Shown here one piece after another: positions 7,893-14,289 of a stretch of DNA of 33,184 nt. Each line of letters starts with the position of its first letter. The stretch's first letter is position 1. The stretch comes from Promethearchaeota archaeon (lineage in GTDB: Archaea > Asgardarchaeota > Lokiarchaeia > Sigyniarchaeales > SOKP01): the NCBI GenBank assembly GCA_004375715.1, contig SOKP01000121.1:1-33184 (forward strand). Reading direction: 5' to 3'. The position numbers were made by a program, and so were the translations under genes. Below the pieces are notes generated by a model. It was not told the origin of the DNA. It did not search any database and saw nothing but the letters and a program-made list of their open reading frames with translations.

Positions 7893-8939
7893 ATGCTCAA
7901 AGGGCGAAGAACTAAAGTCGTTATTCTAATTATCGCGTGTCTGCTAATTGTTTCAGTATCAAATATTTTATTGTATAAAATAAGAGAACATTTTGATGAG
8001 CAAGAAAATAACCCAGACAGTTTTGACTCTAGCATAGTACTCATAAGTTTATGGACATCGAATTCAATTATGGGTTTCTCATATGAAGATGTTGATCCCT
8101 TCAATGCGGAATGTAGTAGTTTTAATAATTTAGATATAGAAATTAACCAAGAAATAAAGATTTCTCTCATAGTTTTAGTTGGGACTACCGTAGGAATTTT
8201 AATATTCGATTTAATTAAGAAAGATCATCAAAAAAGAGCTCAGGAGGAGGAAAATTCCTCAGTTTCCGTCTTACTGGACTTATCAAATGAGGAATCTGAA
8301 GTTTTAACTCTTGTTGAGGAATTTGTAAATCAAAATAGAGTATGCTATAGACCAGATTTGGTTTCTTTTATCAAAAATAGAATGTTTCAAGGAGCTAATG
8401 GGTTAAATCATAATGGAATTATGCATATCCTCGATTCATTGGTAGCAAAATATGTGATAGTAGAAGGCTCAAAAATTACAAAAAATACCTCTCTATCCAA
8501 TTTAAACCGTAGGATTATTTACGAGGAGATAAAGAATAACCCTGGGATATACTTAAACAAGTTATCGACTAATCTGGGAATAAGCATCTTTTTGACAAAT
8601 TGGCATCTAAATATTCTACTTAAATTTAATATGATAAGAAAACAAGAAATTAATAACCATATCGTATATTTTGACTCGGAACTGCCCACAGAAAATGACT
8701 ATATATTACACATCATTTCAAGAGTAAAATGCAGCGACCTAATCGAATATTTGAAATTAAATTCGGAAGGTTGTACAAAATCCCAAATTGCTAAAACCTT
8801 GAGAATGCATCATACGACCGTAAGTAAATATCTGGAGATTTTAATTGATATTGAACTTGTGAATCTTAGAATTTATGGTAATAAAAACTTATATTGTTTA
8901 AATATTGATAGATTAAGTCGATTAAAGATTTTTAAGTAG
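7893..8939 (+). CDS. Membrane-anchored transcriptional regulator with tandem winged-helix domains
   Basis: The 348-residue protein has two hydrophobic segments (8-29 and 88-107) that would place residues 30-87 outside the cell and the rest inside. The cytoplasmic part holds up to three winged-helix modules: about 130-195, 205-262 ('IYEEIKNNPGIYLNKLSTNLG' style, with 'LTNWHLNILLKFNMI' as recognition helix) and 278-336 ('CTKSQIAKTLRMHHTTVSKYL'). These resemble archaeal ArsR/MarR-like wHTH domains. The design suggests a one-component sensor that reads an external signal and binds DNA at the membrane. Its target is unknown; the adjacent membrane genes with matching promoters (8955-9963) are obvious candidates. 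No SD is visible. It ends with TAG. Confidence 0.72.
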   Translation: MLKGRRTKVVILIIACLLIVSVSNILLYKIREHFDEQENNPDSFDSSIVLISLWTSNSIMGFSYEDVDPFNAECSSFNNLDIEINQEIKISLIVLVGTTVGILIFDLIKKDHQKRAQEEENSSVSVLLDLSNEESEVLTLVEEFVNQNRVCYRPDLVSFIKNRMFQGANGLNHNGIMHILDSLVAKYVIVEGSKITKNTSLSNLNRRIIYEEIKNNPGIYLNKLSTNLGISIFLTNWHLNILLKFNMIRKQEINNHIVYFDSELPTENDYILHIISRVKCSDLIEYLKLNSEGCTKSQIAKTLRMHHTTVSKYLEILIDIELVNLRIYGNKNLYCLNIDRLSRLKIFK

Positions 8940-8954
8940 AAGACATTCGATTTT

Positions 8955-8994
8955 CTATCGTATTTTTTTTTAGTGTCACTTCTTTTATTGATGG
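8955..8994 (+). repeat. Left copy of an inverted promoter repeat (AGTGTCACT plus TATA)
   Basis: Positions 8955-8994 match the reverse complement of 9924-9963 at 36 of 40 bases. The core is the hyphenated palindrome AGTGTCACT (8972-8980), followed by TTATTGATGG and then a TATA box, TTATAAATTT (8995-9004). The box sits about 25-30 bases ahead of the ATG of the interrupted membrane ORF at 9027. The arrangement fits a shared operator placed directly upstream of a core promoter. Confidence 0.7.
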
Positions 8995-9026
8995 TTATAA
9001 ATTTGAAAAAATAAAACAATCATTTA

Positions 9027-9263
9027 ATGGAGAATAAAAAAATTTCTGTAATCCTCTTTATTTTTGGATTCATATCCATCGCGTTATTTTTCGTTATTCC
9101 AATTAGAGATTCAGTGAATTGATTTATATATTCTTTTGGTTTAATTGTTCAATTAACACTTTACCCGACCTTAGTTCCTTATTTGCTTCCGGTATTCTTT
9201 CTTCTACCTTTTTCATTAGCTATATTCATAGTAAGCTTGATGTCGATGATATACAATCTGTAA
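9027..9263 (+). pseudogene. Small membrane protein ORF interrupted by one in-frame TGA
   Basis: Reading from the ATG at 9027 gives 31 codons of a membrane protein ('MENKKISVILFIFGFISI'), then a TGA at 9120-9122. The same frame then stays open for another 46 codons ('FIYSFGLIVQL' to 'SLMSMIYNL') up to a TAA at 9261-9263. Both halves are strongly hydrophobic, so the whole would be a 78-codon protein with two to three transmembrane segments. The promoter is intact. A single TGG-to-TGA change, a sequencing error, recoding, or chance continuation of a hydrophobic frame could each explain it. No relative is recognised. Confidence 0.45.
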
Positions 9264-9289
9264 TGTATTACTTAATTAAAACTCAATTA

Positions 9290-9847
9290 TCATAAGAGTG
9301 GAGGAGGTTGTGGTGATACACTAAATGTATTAGCAATCAAAACAATTAAATAGAACAACATTATTAATCCAAGGTGAATGATAATTACAGTGATTATTAT
9401 TATATTTGACTCCTTTGATTTATCAACAGGTTCCTCTTTATTTAAGGATATACTTAAATAAATAATTTTTATTGAAAATGAAGTTACTGCTACACTTGAA
9501 ATGAACAACATTATTTCCGGTATTGTATGTCTGGGATCGAGAACTAACCAGAGTGGAAACATATTATTTAAAAAAAATCCAAAGATAGCGAACCCAATGC
9601 CTATTGTGCTTAAAACTAATAAAACATAAAATAATTGTGAGGCTTTTTTTACAATTTTTAGAAAAAACCAAAAAACTACTAGTATGACTCCATGTAATAC
9701 TATAAATAGTACTCTAAGATAATAGACATCAAGAAAGCTCCATGGAAGAGGGTAGAATAGTCGTATGCAAATTCCTACAATCAAAATTAAAATTCCTAAA
9801 ATTAATGAAGATTTCATTAGAGCCTTTTTTCGAATTATTACTTTCAC
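9290..9847 (-). CDS. Membrane protein of unknown function
   Basis: 185 residues with about five predicted transmembrane segments (12-32, 42-66, 73-95, 108-131, 147-170) and a proline-rich end 'SPQPPPLL'. No motif is recognised. The first start is a GTG at 9847; an ATG ten codons later (9817), preceded by AAAAAAGG, would remove a basic N-terminal tail and is equally plausible. On the minus strand its promoter region (9924-9963, then TTTAAATA at 9915-9922) is a near-copy of the one serving the small membrane ORF at 9027. The two genes face each other and are probably controlled together. Confidence 0.6.
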   Translation of the reverse strand: MKVIIRKKALMKSSLILGILILIVGICIRLFYPLPWSFLDVYYLRVLFIVLHGVILVVFWFFLKIVKKASQLFYVLLVLSTIGIGFAIFGFFLNNMFPLWLVLDPRHTIPEIMLFISSVAVTSFSIKIIYLSISLNKEEPVDKSKESNIIIITVIIIHLGLIMLFYLIVLIANTFSVSPQPPPLL

Positions 9848-9923
9848 CCGATTCTTAATGATTTAAATAGCATTCCTTAGTATATTTAGATATAAGGTAA
9901 TACTAATTTCTCTGTATTTAAAG

Positions 9924-9963
9924 CCATCAATAACAAAAGTGACACTAAAAAAAGATAGGATAG
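9924..9963 (-). repeat. Right copy of the inverted promoter repeat, with a third partial copy nearby
   Basis: This is the minus-strand partner of 8955-8994, with AGTGACACT (plus-strand reading) at 9938-9946. On the minus strand it is followed by the TATA box TTTAAATA (9915-9922), serving the gene that starts at 9847. A third, shorter copy, AACAACAAAATGACACTAAC, lies in the same orientation at 10043-10062, with no gene obviously attached. A second shared string, TTAATGGAGAATAA, occurs at 9024-9037 and 10021-10034. Confidence 0.65.
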
Positions 9964-10582
9964 GAATTTTCATGAAACTTGACTGAATAATTTTTAATTA
10001 TTAGAATAGATCTTTCTTCCTTAATGGAGAATAATAAGGTTTAACAACAAAATGACACTAACTTTTGGATATTTCCAATACTATCCCGATATGATCTTTA
10101 TTATGTTACCTGCGTTTCTTCAGAAATTGTACCCATTCTCTTAAATATAATTTTTGACTTTCAAATTTGTTCCTATTATAATATAGATCTAATAAATTTA
10201 TTATTCTTTTCTTCACATTCTCTCTCCCCCCGTGGTGCCCCCTCCTAAAAAAGTAAGTATTGAAAGATCTTAGATCATAAAATATTGAAAACTTGTGAGA
10301 TTAATACTAAAAATAATATATCTCACTATAGTCTTGAGTGCTGTTAATTAGATGAAATTCAATAAAACAAAAGCCTTGTTAAGAAGTGTTTTCATTCTTC
10401 TTCCCTCACTTAGATACTTTTATATTTTAATTTGCTTATGTGAGTTCTCGAATATATATAGAATTTACTGAGGTGCTCGATCGAAAACTAAAAAGATTTT
10501 TATGACATTCCATACTTTTATTTCTATCTTAATTAGGATTAAAAGAGTATTTTCAATTCCAAGTTAAGAGTAGCACTAATCT
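9964..10582. other. Long intergenic stretch with a motif relic and a C-rich block
   Basis: No long gene is visible. The stretch holds the third promoter-motif copy (10043-10062) and the string TTAATGGAGAATAA at 10021, which matches the beginning of the interrupted membrane ORF (M-E-N-N-K-V, then stop). This suggests decayed duplicates of the neighbouring membrane-gene units. A markedly C-rich block, unusual in this AT-rich DNA, lies at about 10221-10247. A short minus-strand ORF follows it (10106-10216). Beyond that, 10250-10582 is AT-rich with nothing I can assign. Confidence 0.5.
10106..10216 (-). CDS. Possible small basic protein (36 residues)
   Basis: A GTG at 10216 on the minus strand opens a 36-codon frame ending in TAA at 10106-10108. 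The product begins 'KKRIINLLDLYYNRNK' after the initiator and ends 'FLKKRR': basic, helical, and plausibly a small nucleic-acid- or membrane-associated peptide. It follows a G-rich minus-strand stretch that contains GGGGGGAGAG as a possible SD about ten bases upstream. No homologue is recognised, and short frames of this size also arise by chance. Confidence 0.25.
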   Translation of the reverse strand: MKKRIINLLDLYYNRNKFESQKLYLREWVQFLKKRR

Positions 10583-10602
10583 GCCAAGGTGGCGTAGCCC
10601 GG

Positions 10603-10632
10603 AACATGCTGGAAACTTCCAGCAGTGGGTAA
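10603..10632 (+). other. tRNA-Phe intron 1 (D-loop), bulge-helix-bulge type
   Basis: The intron forms a hairpin TGCTGGA (10607-10613) / TCCAGCA (10618-10624) with loop AACT. At its base a four-pair helix forms between exon GCCC (10597-10600) and intron GGGT (10627-10630, one G-U). Three-base bulges GGA (10601-10603) and AAG (10631-10633) flank it, which is the motif cut by archaeal tRNA endonuclease. Cutting after the second base of each bulge gives the stated ends. Confidence 0.75.
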
Positions 10633-10671
10633 GAACGCACTAGACTGAAGATCTAGGTATCGAGGGTTCAA

Positions 10672-10702
10672 AATACCCTTTGCGAATCGCAACGGTATGG
10701 AA
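10672..10702 (+). other. tRNA-Phe intron 2 (T-loop)
   Basis: ATACC (10673-10677) pairs with GGTAT (10694-10698), and inside it TTGCG (10680-10684) pairs with CGCAA (10688-10692) around a three-base loop. Removing 31 bases restores a seven-base T-loop. The exact junction is ambiguous because AA flanks both sides, and the bulge-helix-bulge is less regular than in intron 1. Confidence 0.7.
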
Positions 10703-10717
10703 GTCCCTCTCTTGGCA

Positions 10718-10725
10718 TTTTTTTT
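10718..10725 (+). terminator. Oligo-T terminator of the tRNA-Phe gene
   Basis: Eight consecutive T follow directly after the discriminator base, as expected for archaeal intrinsic termination. Confidence 0.6.
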
Positions 10726-10804
10726 CACTTGATAAACTATCACTTGATAAACTTCTCCCTAAGTTTAAATTTTTCGAAGCTTTAATAATATAGGAGATGA
10801 TTTA

Positions 10805-11941
10805 ATGAAGTGTCTTGTGTTAGGAGCAGGTCTTGTTGGGAGCACTATCGCCCTTGATTTAGCAATGGATCGAGATATGGATGTAACAGTTGCAGATGTC
10901 AACCAGTCTTCCTTAGATAAATTGAAACAACAGCATATTAACGTGATACACGCTGATTTATCTAACTCACAAACTTTGAAGAGCACGGTAATGGACTTTG
11001 ATATTATTGTTGGGGCATTACCGGGTTTCATGGGTTTTGAAACGCTTAAATCTATTATAGAAACCGGTAAAAACGTCGTAGATATCGCATTTTTTCCTGA
11101 AGATGCTTTTAAACTTGATAAACTCGCTAAAGAAAATAATGTAACCGCAATAGTGGACTGTGGGGTTGCTCCTGGACTTAGTAGTATCATACTAGGCCAT
11201 CTCCATAGTTCCTTAGAGAAAATCGATTCTTACATTTGCTACGTTGGAGGTCTTCCAGTAATAAGAGAGTGGCCTCTTGAATACAAGACTCTTTTTTCAC
11301 CCATTGATGTGATCGAAGATTATACAACGCCAGCAAGATTTGTTGTAGAAGGTAATCTTGTTATCCGACCAGCATTATCTGATCCTGAAATAATAGATTT
11401 CCCTGGAATTGGTTCTCTTGAAGCCTTTAATATGGATGGATTAAGAACCTTGACAAAGACATTCCCTGACATTCCTGACAAGATAGAGAAAACATTACGT
11501 TATCCTGGCCATATAGAAAAGATGAAACTACTAATGGATCTAGGTTTATTTTCCCACGAAACCATTGAAGTCAAAGGGGTAAAAATCAAGCCCATAGATC
11601 TCACCACGAAATTGATACTTCCAAAGTGGAAACTCAAGGAGGGTGAAGAAGATCTCACTGTAATGCAAATAATCGTTAAAGGAGAGAAACAAGGTAGGAA
11701 AGTTACTTACTGTTATGATATGCTTGACCGTTACGATAGAAACTCAAAAACACTATCCATGGCCCGTACTACAGGTTATACCTGTTCCATAGTTACCCGT
11801 CTCGTCGCTAAGGGGTTTTATAATAGGAAAGGGATATCTCCACCAGAGTATATAGGACAAAATAGCACATGTTACAATACACTACTGAAAGAACTGGAGA
11901 AAAGAGATGTTACTCTCACAGAAACCATAGAAGAGCTGTAA
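10805..11941 (+). CDS. Saccharopine dehydrogenase-like NAD(P)-dependent oxidoreductase
   Basis: 378 residues. The N-terminal Rossmann fold starts at once with 'LVLGAGLVGS' (GxGxxG, residues 7-12), and 'VADVN' follows at the end of the second strand. 'IIVGALPGFMG', 'VDIAFFPED' and 'DCGVAPGLSS' are hallmark blocks of the saccharopine dehydrogenase / carboxynorspermidine synthase family, and the C-terminal half carries the family's substrate domain ('ARTTGYTCSIVTRL'). Members make or break secondary amines between an amino acid and a keto acid or aldehyde. In archaea they may serve lysine or polyamine metabolism, and the precise substrate is not visible. The ATG at 10805 has a good SD (GGAGATGA, 10793-10800). 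The gene follows tRNA-Phe and stands alone. Confidence 0.83.
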   Translation: MKCLVLGAGLVGSTIALDLAMDRDMDVTVADVNQSSLDKLKQQHINVIHADLSNSQTLKSTVMDFDIIVGALPGFMGFETLKSIIETGKNVVDIAFFPEDAFKLDKLAKENNVTAIVDCGVAPGLSSIILGHLHSSLEKIDSYICYVGGLPVIREWPLEYKTLFSPIDVIEDYTTPARFVVEGNLVIRPALSDPEIIDFPGIGSLEAFNMDGLRTLTKTFPDIPDKIEKTLRYPGHIEKMKLLMDLGLFSHETIEVKGVKIKPIDLTTKLILPKWKLKEGEEDLTVMQIIVKGEKQGRKVTYCYDMLDRYDRNSKTLSMARTTGYTCSIVTRLVAKGFYNRKGISPPEYIGQNSTCYNTLLKELEKRDVTLTETIEEL

Positions 11942-11949
11942 AATATTTG

Positions 11950-11985
11950 AATCATTCTTGTAAAATAAAGCCAAAAACCTTGTAA
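11950..11985 (+). pseudogene. Relic of a zinc-finger end like that of the downstream GTPase
   Basis: Positions 11950-11973 match 12920-12943, inside the GTPase gene, at 23 of 24 bases, and keep the same reading N-H-S-C-K-I-K-P. Three codons later the relic frame ends in TAA (11983-11985). It starts eight bases after the stop of the saccharopine-dehydrogenase-like gene, so the rest of the parent gene is missing. It is best read as the last scrap of an earlier copy of the GTPase-zinc-finger gene. Confidence 0.6.
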
Positions 11986-12112
11986 ATTATTGTTTAATCT
12001 TGTATAAATTGGTTCTTTTCACAATAACGTAAAACTTATATGCTCGCATTTTTTTGTAATTATCGCGAATAGAAATAATTGTGTTTATTTTTAATATGTT
12101 GAGAGGTTTAAA

Positions 12113-13537
12113 ATGAAGGGGTACGACGACACGATTAAAATAATGGTTTTTGGAGATAATAGTGGCGAAACAACATCTCTTAGTGTTAGGTACATTTCTG
12201 GATTGTTTTTGGACGATTTGAGACTTACGATTGGCGTAGATTTTTATTCTAAGACCCTAAATCTTGACGATAAAAAAATAAAGCTACAAATATGGGATTT
12301 TGGTGGAGGAGAGAGATTTCGTTTTTTACTTCCAACTTATGCCAGAGGTGCTTGTGGTGGTTTATTTGTTTATGATATCACAAACTCTTCATCGATCGCT
12401 CATATTGACGATTGGTTGAGCGCTCTTAGGCAAGAAATTAGAGCAGAAGATATTTTTCCCATTTTAGCAGTGGGGATTAAACCCGATGAAATTTGTGAGC
12501 GACAAATCACAGCAGAAGAGGGTATAAAAATCGCCAAGTCGAGGAATCTAAATGGCTTTATCGAGTGCAATCTTAAAACAGGAGAGAATGTTGAAAAGGT
12601 TTTCGAGGCTTTAATAAGACTGATATTAGCGGATAAAAACTATAACATAAAGAAAGCTAAAAGGATGTTTGAATTTTCTGTAATTGATTTCGAATTAAAA
12701 AAGAGAAATAGAAAATCTTATCCAAAGAAGCTCTCTAAGCCACCAATACCATCTCCACCTCTACCTCTAAAACCGCCCGGAGCCCCAGCAATGGACCCTC
12801 AAGGTAAAGAATCTTATCCATATCCAATTTTCAATTCACGCTTTTTAAACTGGTCTAGAGGTGCTCGATGGACACGTTGCCCGAATTGTATGAAGAAATT
12901 TTCAAAAGAGAAGTTCTATAATCATTCCTGTAAAATAAAGCCAGAGGATCCTGTGAACCAGCATCGAAAAAGTTCAGTGAGATTGAGTGGAGCTAAAAAG
13001 GGAGAGTTAAAACATCTATTTTCAAGAAGAGCGCTATCAAGAAAAAAATCAAGATCTGCTTCAGATTCTCAATCAGGGAGAATAAATAGATCTACCGCTA
13101 TAGTTGGAGTTAGTATCGACCCCCAATTAAAAGGTGAAGTCCAGGCTTTCATAGAATGGATTAAAGATAGCGAGGGTCTTTCGGGATACATCAATTATTA
13201 TCTTTCGCAAAACAATCAATCTATAATTTCAGAGCTTTCAAAAATATATGCTGAGTTAAGGCAAATAATCGAAGAATCTTTAAAGAGCTCAAAGTCCTTT
13301 AATTTTAATGATTCTGAGAACATTGGAGATGAAAATTATGACGGTGATGATTATTTACCATATCCTTATATCTTCACTCATCCAAAACCCCCTGACGATT
13401 TCGAACCGGCACCTCAATCACAACTTCGTGCCCCCTTAAAAGAAAAAGACTCTAAAGATGAAATTAGTTGTCAGTATTGCGGGAGGGAGCTTACGAAAGA
13501 AGAACAATTAACCCATTCCTGTCAAAAGAAGCCATAA
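12113..13537 (+). CDS. Rab-like small GTPase with altered G motifs fused to two zinc fingers
   Basis: Residues 7-175 form a Ras/Rab-type G domain: 'TIGVDFYSKTL', 'LQIWDFGGGERFR' (switch II, DxxG kept), 'GGLFVYDIT' and 'FIECNLKTG'. Nucleotide-binding motifs are altered. The P-loop reads G14-DNS-G18-E19-T20, one residue short and with Glu for the catalytic Lys; the NKxD motif reads I-K-P-D (122-125). The remainder is unusual: a proline-rich linker (203-225), a C-x2-C-x11-H-x-C finger (C256, C259, H271, C273), a basic Ser/Arg-rich stretch (286-325), a helical segment (330-393) and a second finger with identical spacing (C453, C456, H468, C470). Asgard genomes are rich in small GTPases, but this architecture is not one I know. 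It may be a pseudo-GTPase scaffold. ATG at 12113 with GAGAGG upstream; own promoter. Confidence 0.85.
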   Translation: MKGYDDTIKIMVFGDNSGETTSLSVRYISGLFLDDLRLTIGVDFYSKTLNLDDKKIKLQIWDFGGGERFRFLLPTYARGACGGLFVYDITNSSSIAHIDDWLSALRQEIRAEDIFPILAVGIKPDEICERQITAEEGIKIAKSRNLNGFIECNLKTGENVEKVFEALIRLILADKNYNIKKAKRMFEFSVIDFELKKRNRKSYPKKLSKPPIPSPPLPLKPPGAPAMDPQGKESYPYPIFNSRFLNWSRGARWTRCPNCMKKFSKEKFYNHSCKIKPEDPVNQHRKSSVRLSGAKKGELKHLFSRRALSRKKSRSASDSQSGRINRSTAIVGVSIDPQLKGEVQAFIEWIKDSEGLSGYINYYLSQNNQSIISELSKIYAELRQIIEESLKSSKSFNFNDSENIGDENYDGDDYLPYPYIFTHPKPPDDFEPAPQSQLRAPLKEKDSKDEISCQYCGRELTKEEQLTHSCQKKP

Positions 13538-13579
13538 AATAAAAATATAAAATTAGTGTTTATAATAACATAAATATGA

Positions 13580-13595
13580 AGTGCCTTAAGGCACT
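13580..13595. terminator. 16-base perfect palindrome between convergent genes
   Basis: AGTGCCTTAAGGCACT reads the same on both strands. It lies between the 3' ends of the GTPase gene (13537) and the minus-strand gene ending at 13630. The position suits a bidirectional RNA hairpin or a protein-binding site. No T-run follows directly, so termination is only a suggestion. Confidence 0.4.
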
Positions 13596-13629
13596 AAATC
13601 AAATTATAAAAAATTGTAAAGAATCATTC

Positions 13630-14169
13630 TCAATCAATCTTAAGTTTAAGTTTTATTCTTCTCTTATCCTTACTAATAAAATCTTTAAATTCAGAATTAT
13701 TATCGCCAATGAATTCCCAAAACTCATTATAAATATCTTTTAGACTTCTTTTACTACCAGGTTTCTTACTTTCTTGTGATTTTTGCTTCAAAACATTATT
13801 CTTCTTCAAATCAGGCTGATATCCAACATAATTACCTTCCACAATTAAGTGATCAAATAGCTCGTCCTCATTTTCGCTAAATAGTTGTATATCTGTGTGT
13901 TTCTTTTGATCTTTCTTGTTTTCAAATTCAAAATCCACTTTTTGATATCCGCGCACAGCAAAGTTTTTATCAAGAAAAGCTTGAAAGTGATGGTCGCATA
14001 TTAATCCTTTTGGCAACGAGATTGTAGTTAAGTGCCGAGCTTTGTTAATTACTGATTTAGGGAATTTCATAACTTTACTTGCTTTACATATCGGACAATC
14101 AATTTTAACGTCAGAATATTCGTTGAGCTCGCCAATTTGAGTAGTAAGGTTTTGTTCTAAAATAGCCAT
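13630..14169 (-). CDS. Hypothetical protein with N-terminal zinc-binding domain
   Basis: 179 residues. The N-terminal 80 residues carry a probable metal site: 'CPIC' (C25, C28) and 'CDHH' (C58, H60, H61). A conserved-looking run follows, 'FQAFLDKNFAVRGYQKVDF', which I associate from memory with Asgard proteins, without certainty. The rest is charged, with a lysine-rich linker (125-140) and a C-terminal helix-strand ending 'KRRIKLKLKID'. The function is unknown; adaptor or regulator roles are possible but not shown. The ATG at 14169 lies 13 bases below a hairpin in the leader (14183-14204). It shares its 3' intergenic space with the GTPase gene. Confidence 0.65.
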   Translation of the reverse strand: MAILEQNLTTQIGELNEYSDVKIDCPICKASKVMKFPKSVINKARHLTTISLPKGLICDHHFQAFLDKNFAVRGYQKVDFEFENKKDQKKHTDIQLFSENEDELFDHLIVEGNYVGYQPDLKKNNVLKQKSQESKKPGSKRSLKDIYNEFWEFIGDNNSEFKDFISKDKRRIKLKLKID

Positions 14170-14182
14170 AGTTACAACACCC

Positions 14183-14204
14183 GCTTAGTTGTTAAAAACT
14201 AAGC
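14183..14204 (-). promoter_or_regulatory. Inverted repeat in the leader of the zinc-binding hypothetical gene
   Basis: GCTTAGTT (14183-14190) and AACTAAGC (14197-14204) form a perfect eight-pair stem with a six-base loop, 13 bases before the ATG at 14169 on the minus strand. It could be an operator or an RNA hairpin that affects translation. No regulator is assigned. Confidence 0.4.
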
Positions 14205-14289
14205 ATAAAAACTCCCCTAATAATTTATTATTATTAGATAAACATAGAAACAAACATAAACGAGTCTAGAAAAAGAGGGTGTGTTACAA

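Larger units (their letters stand above)
10583..10717 (+). tRNA. tRNA-Phe (GAA) with two non-canonical introns, in the D-loop and T-loop
   Basis: All arms are present once two insertions are removed. Acceptor: 10583-10589 pairs with 10710-10716 (one G-U), with discriminator A at 10717. D-stem: GCGT (10592-10595) pairs with ACGC (10635-10638). Anticodon arm: CTAGA (10640-10644), loop CTGAAGA, TCTAG (10652-10656), with anticodon GAA at 10647-10649. The variable region has five bases. T-stem: GAGGG (10662-10666) pairs with CCCTC (10705-10709). The D-loop and T-loop each contain a hairpin of about 30 bases. Removing them gives a 74-base tRNA with D-loop AGCCCGGGA and T-loop TTCAAGT, both normal for archaea. 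There is no intron at the usual 37/38 site and no encoded CCA. A run of eight T follows. Confidence 0.9.

Noticed and set aside
8955-9963. The inverted repeats as ends of a transposon
   Set aside because: No transposase inside, no clear target-site duplication, and each repeat is directly followed by a TATA box, which fits promoter copies better.
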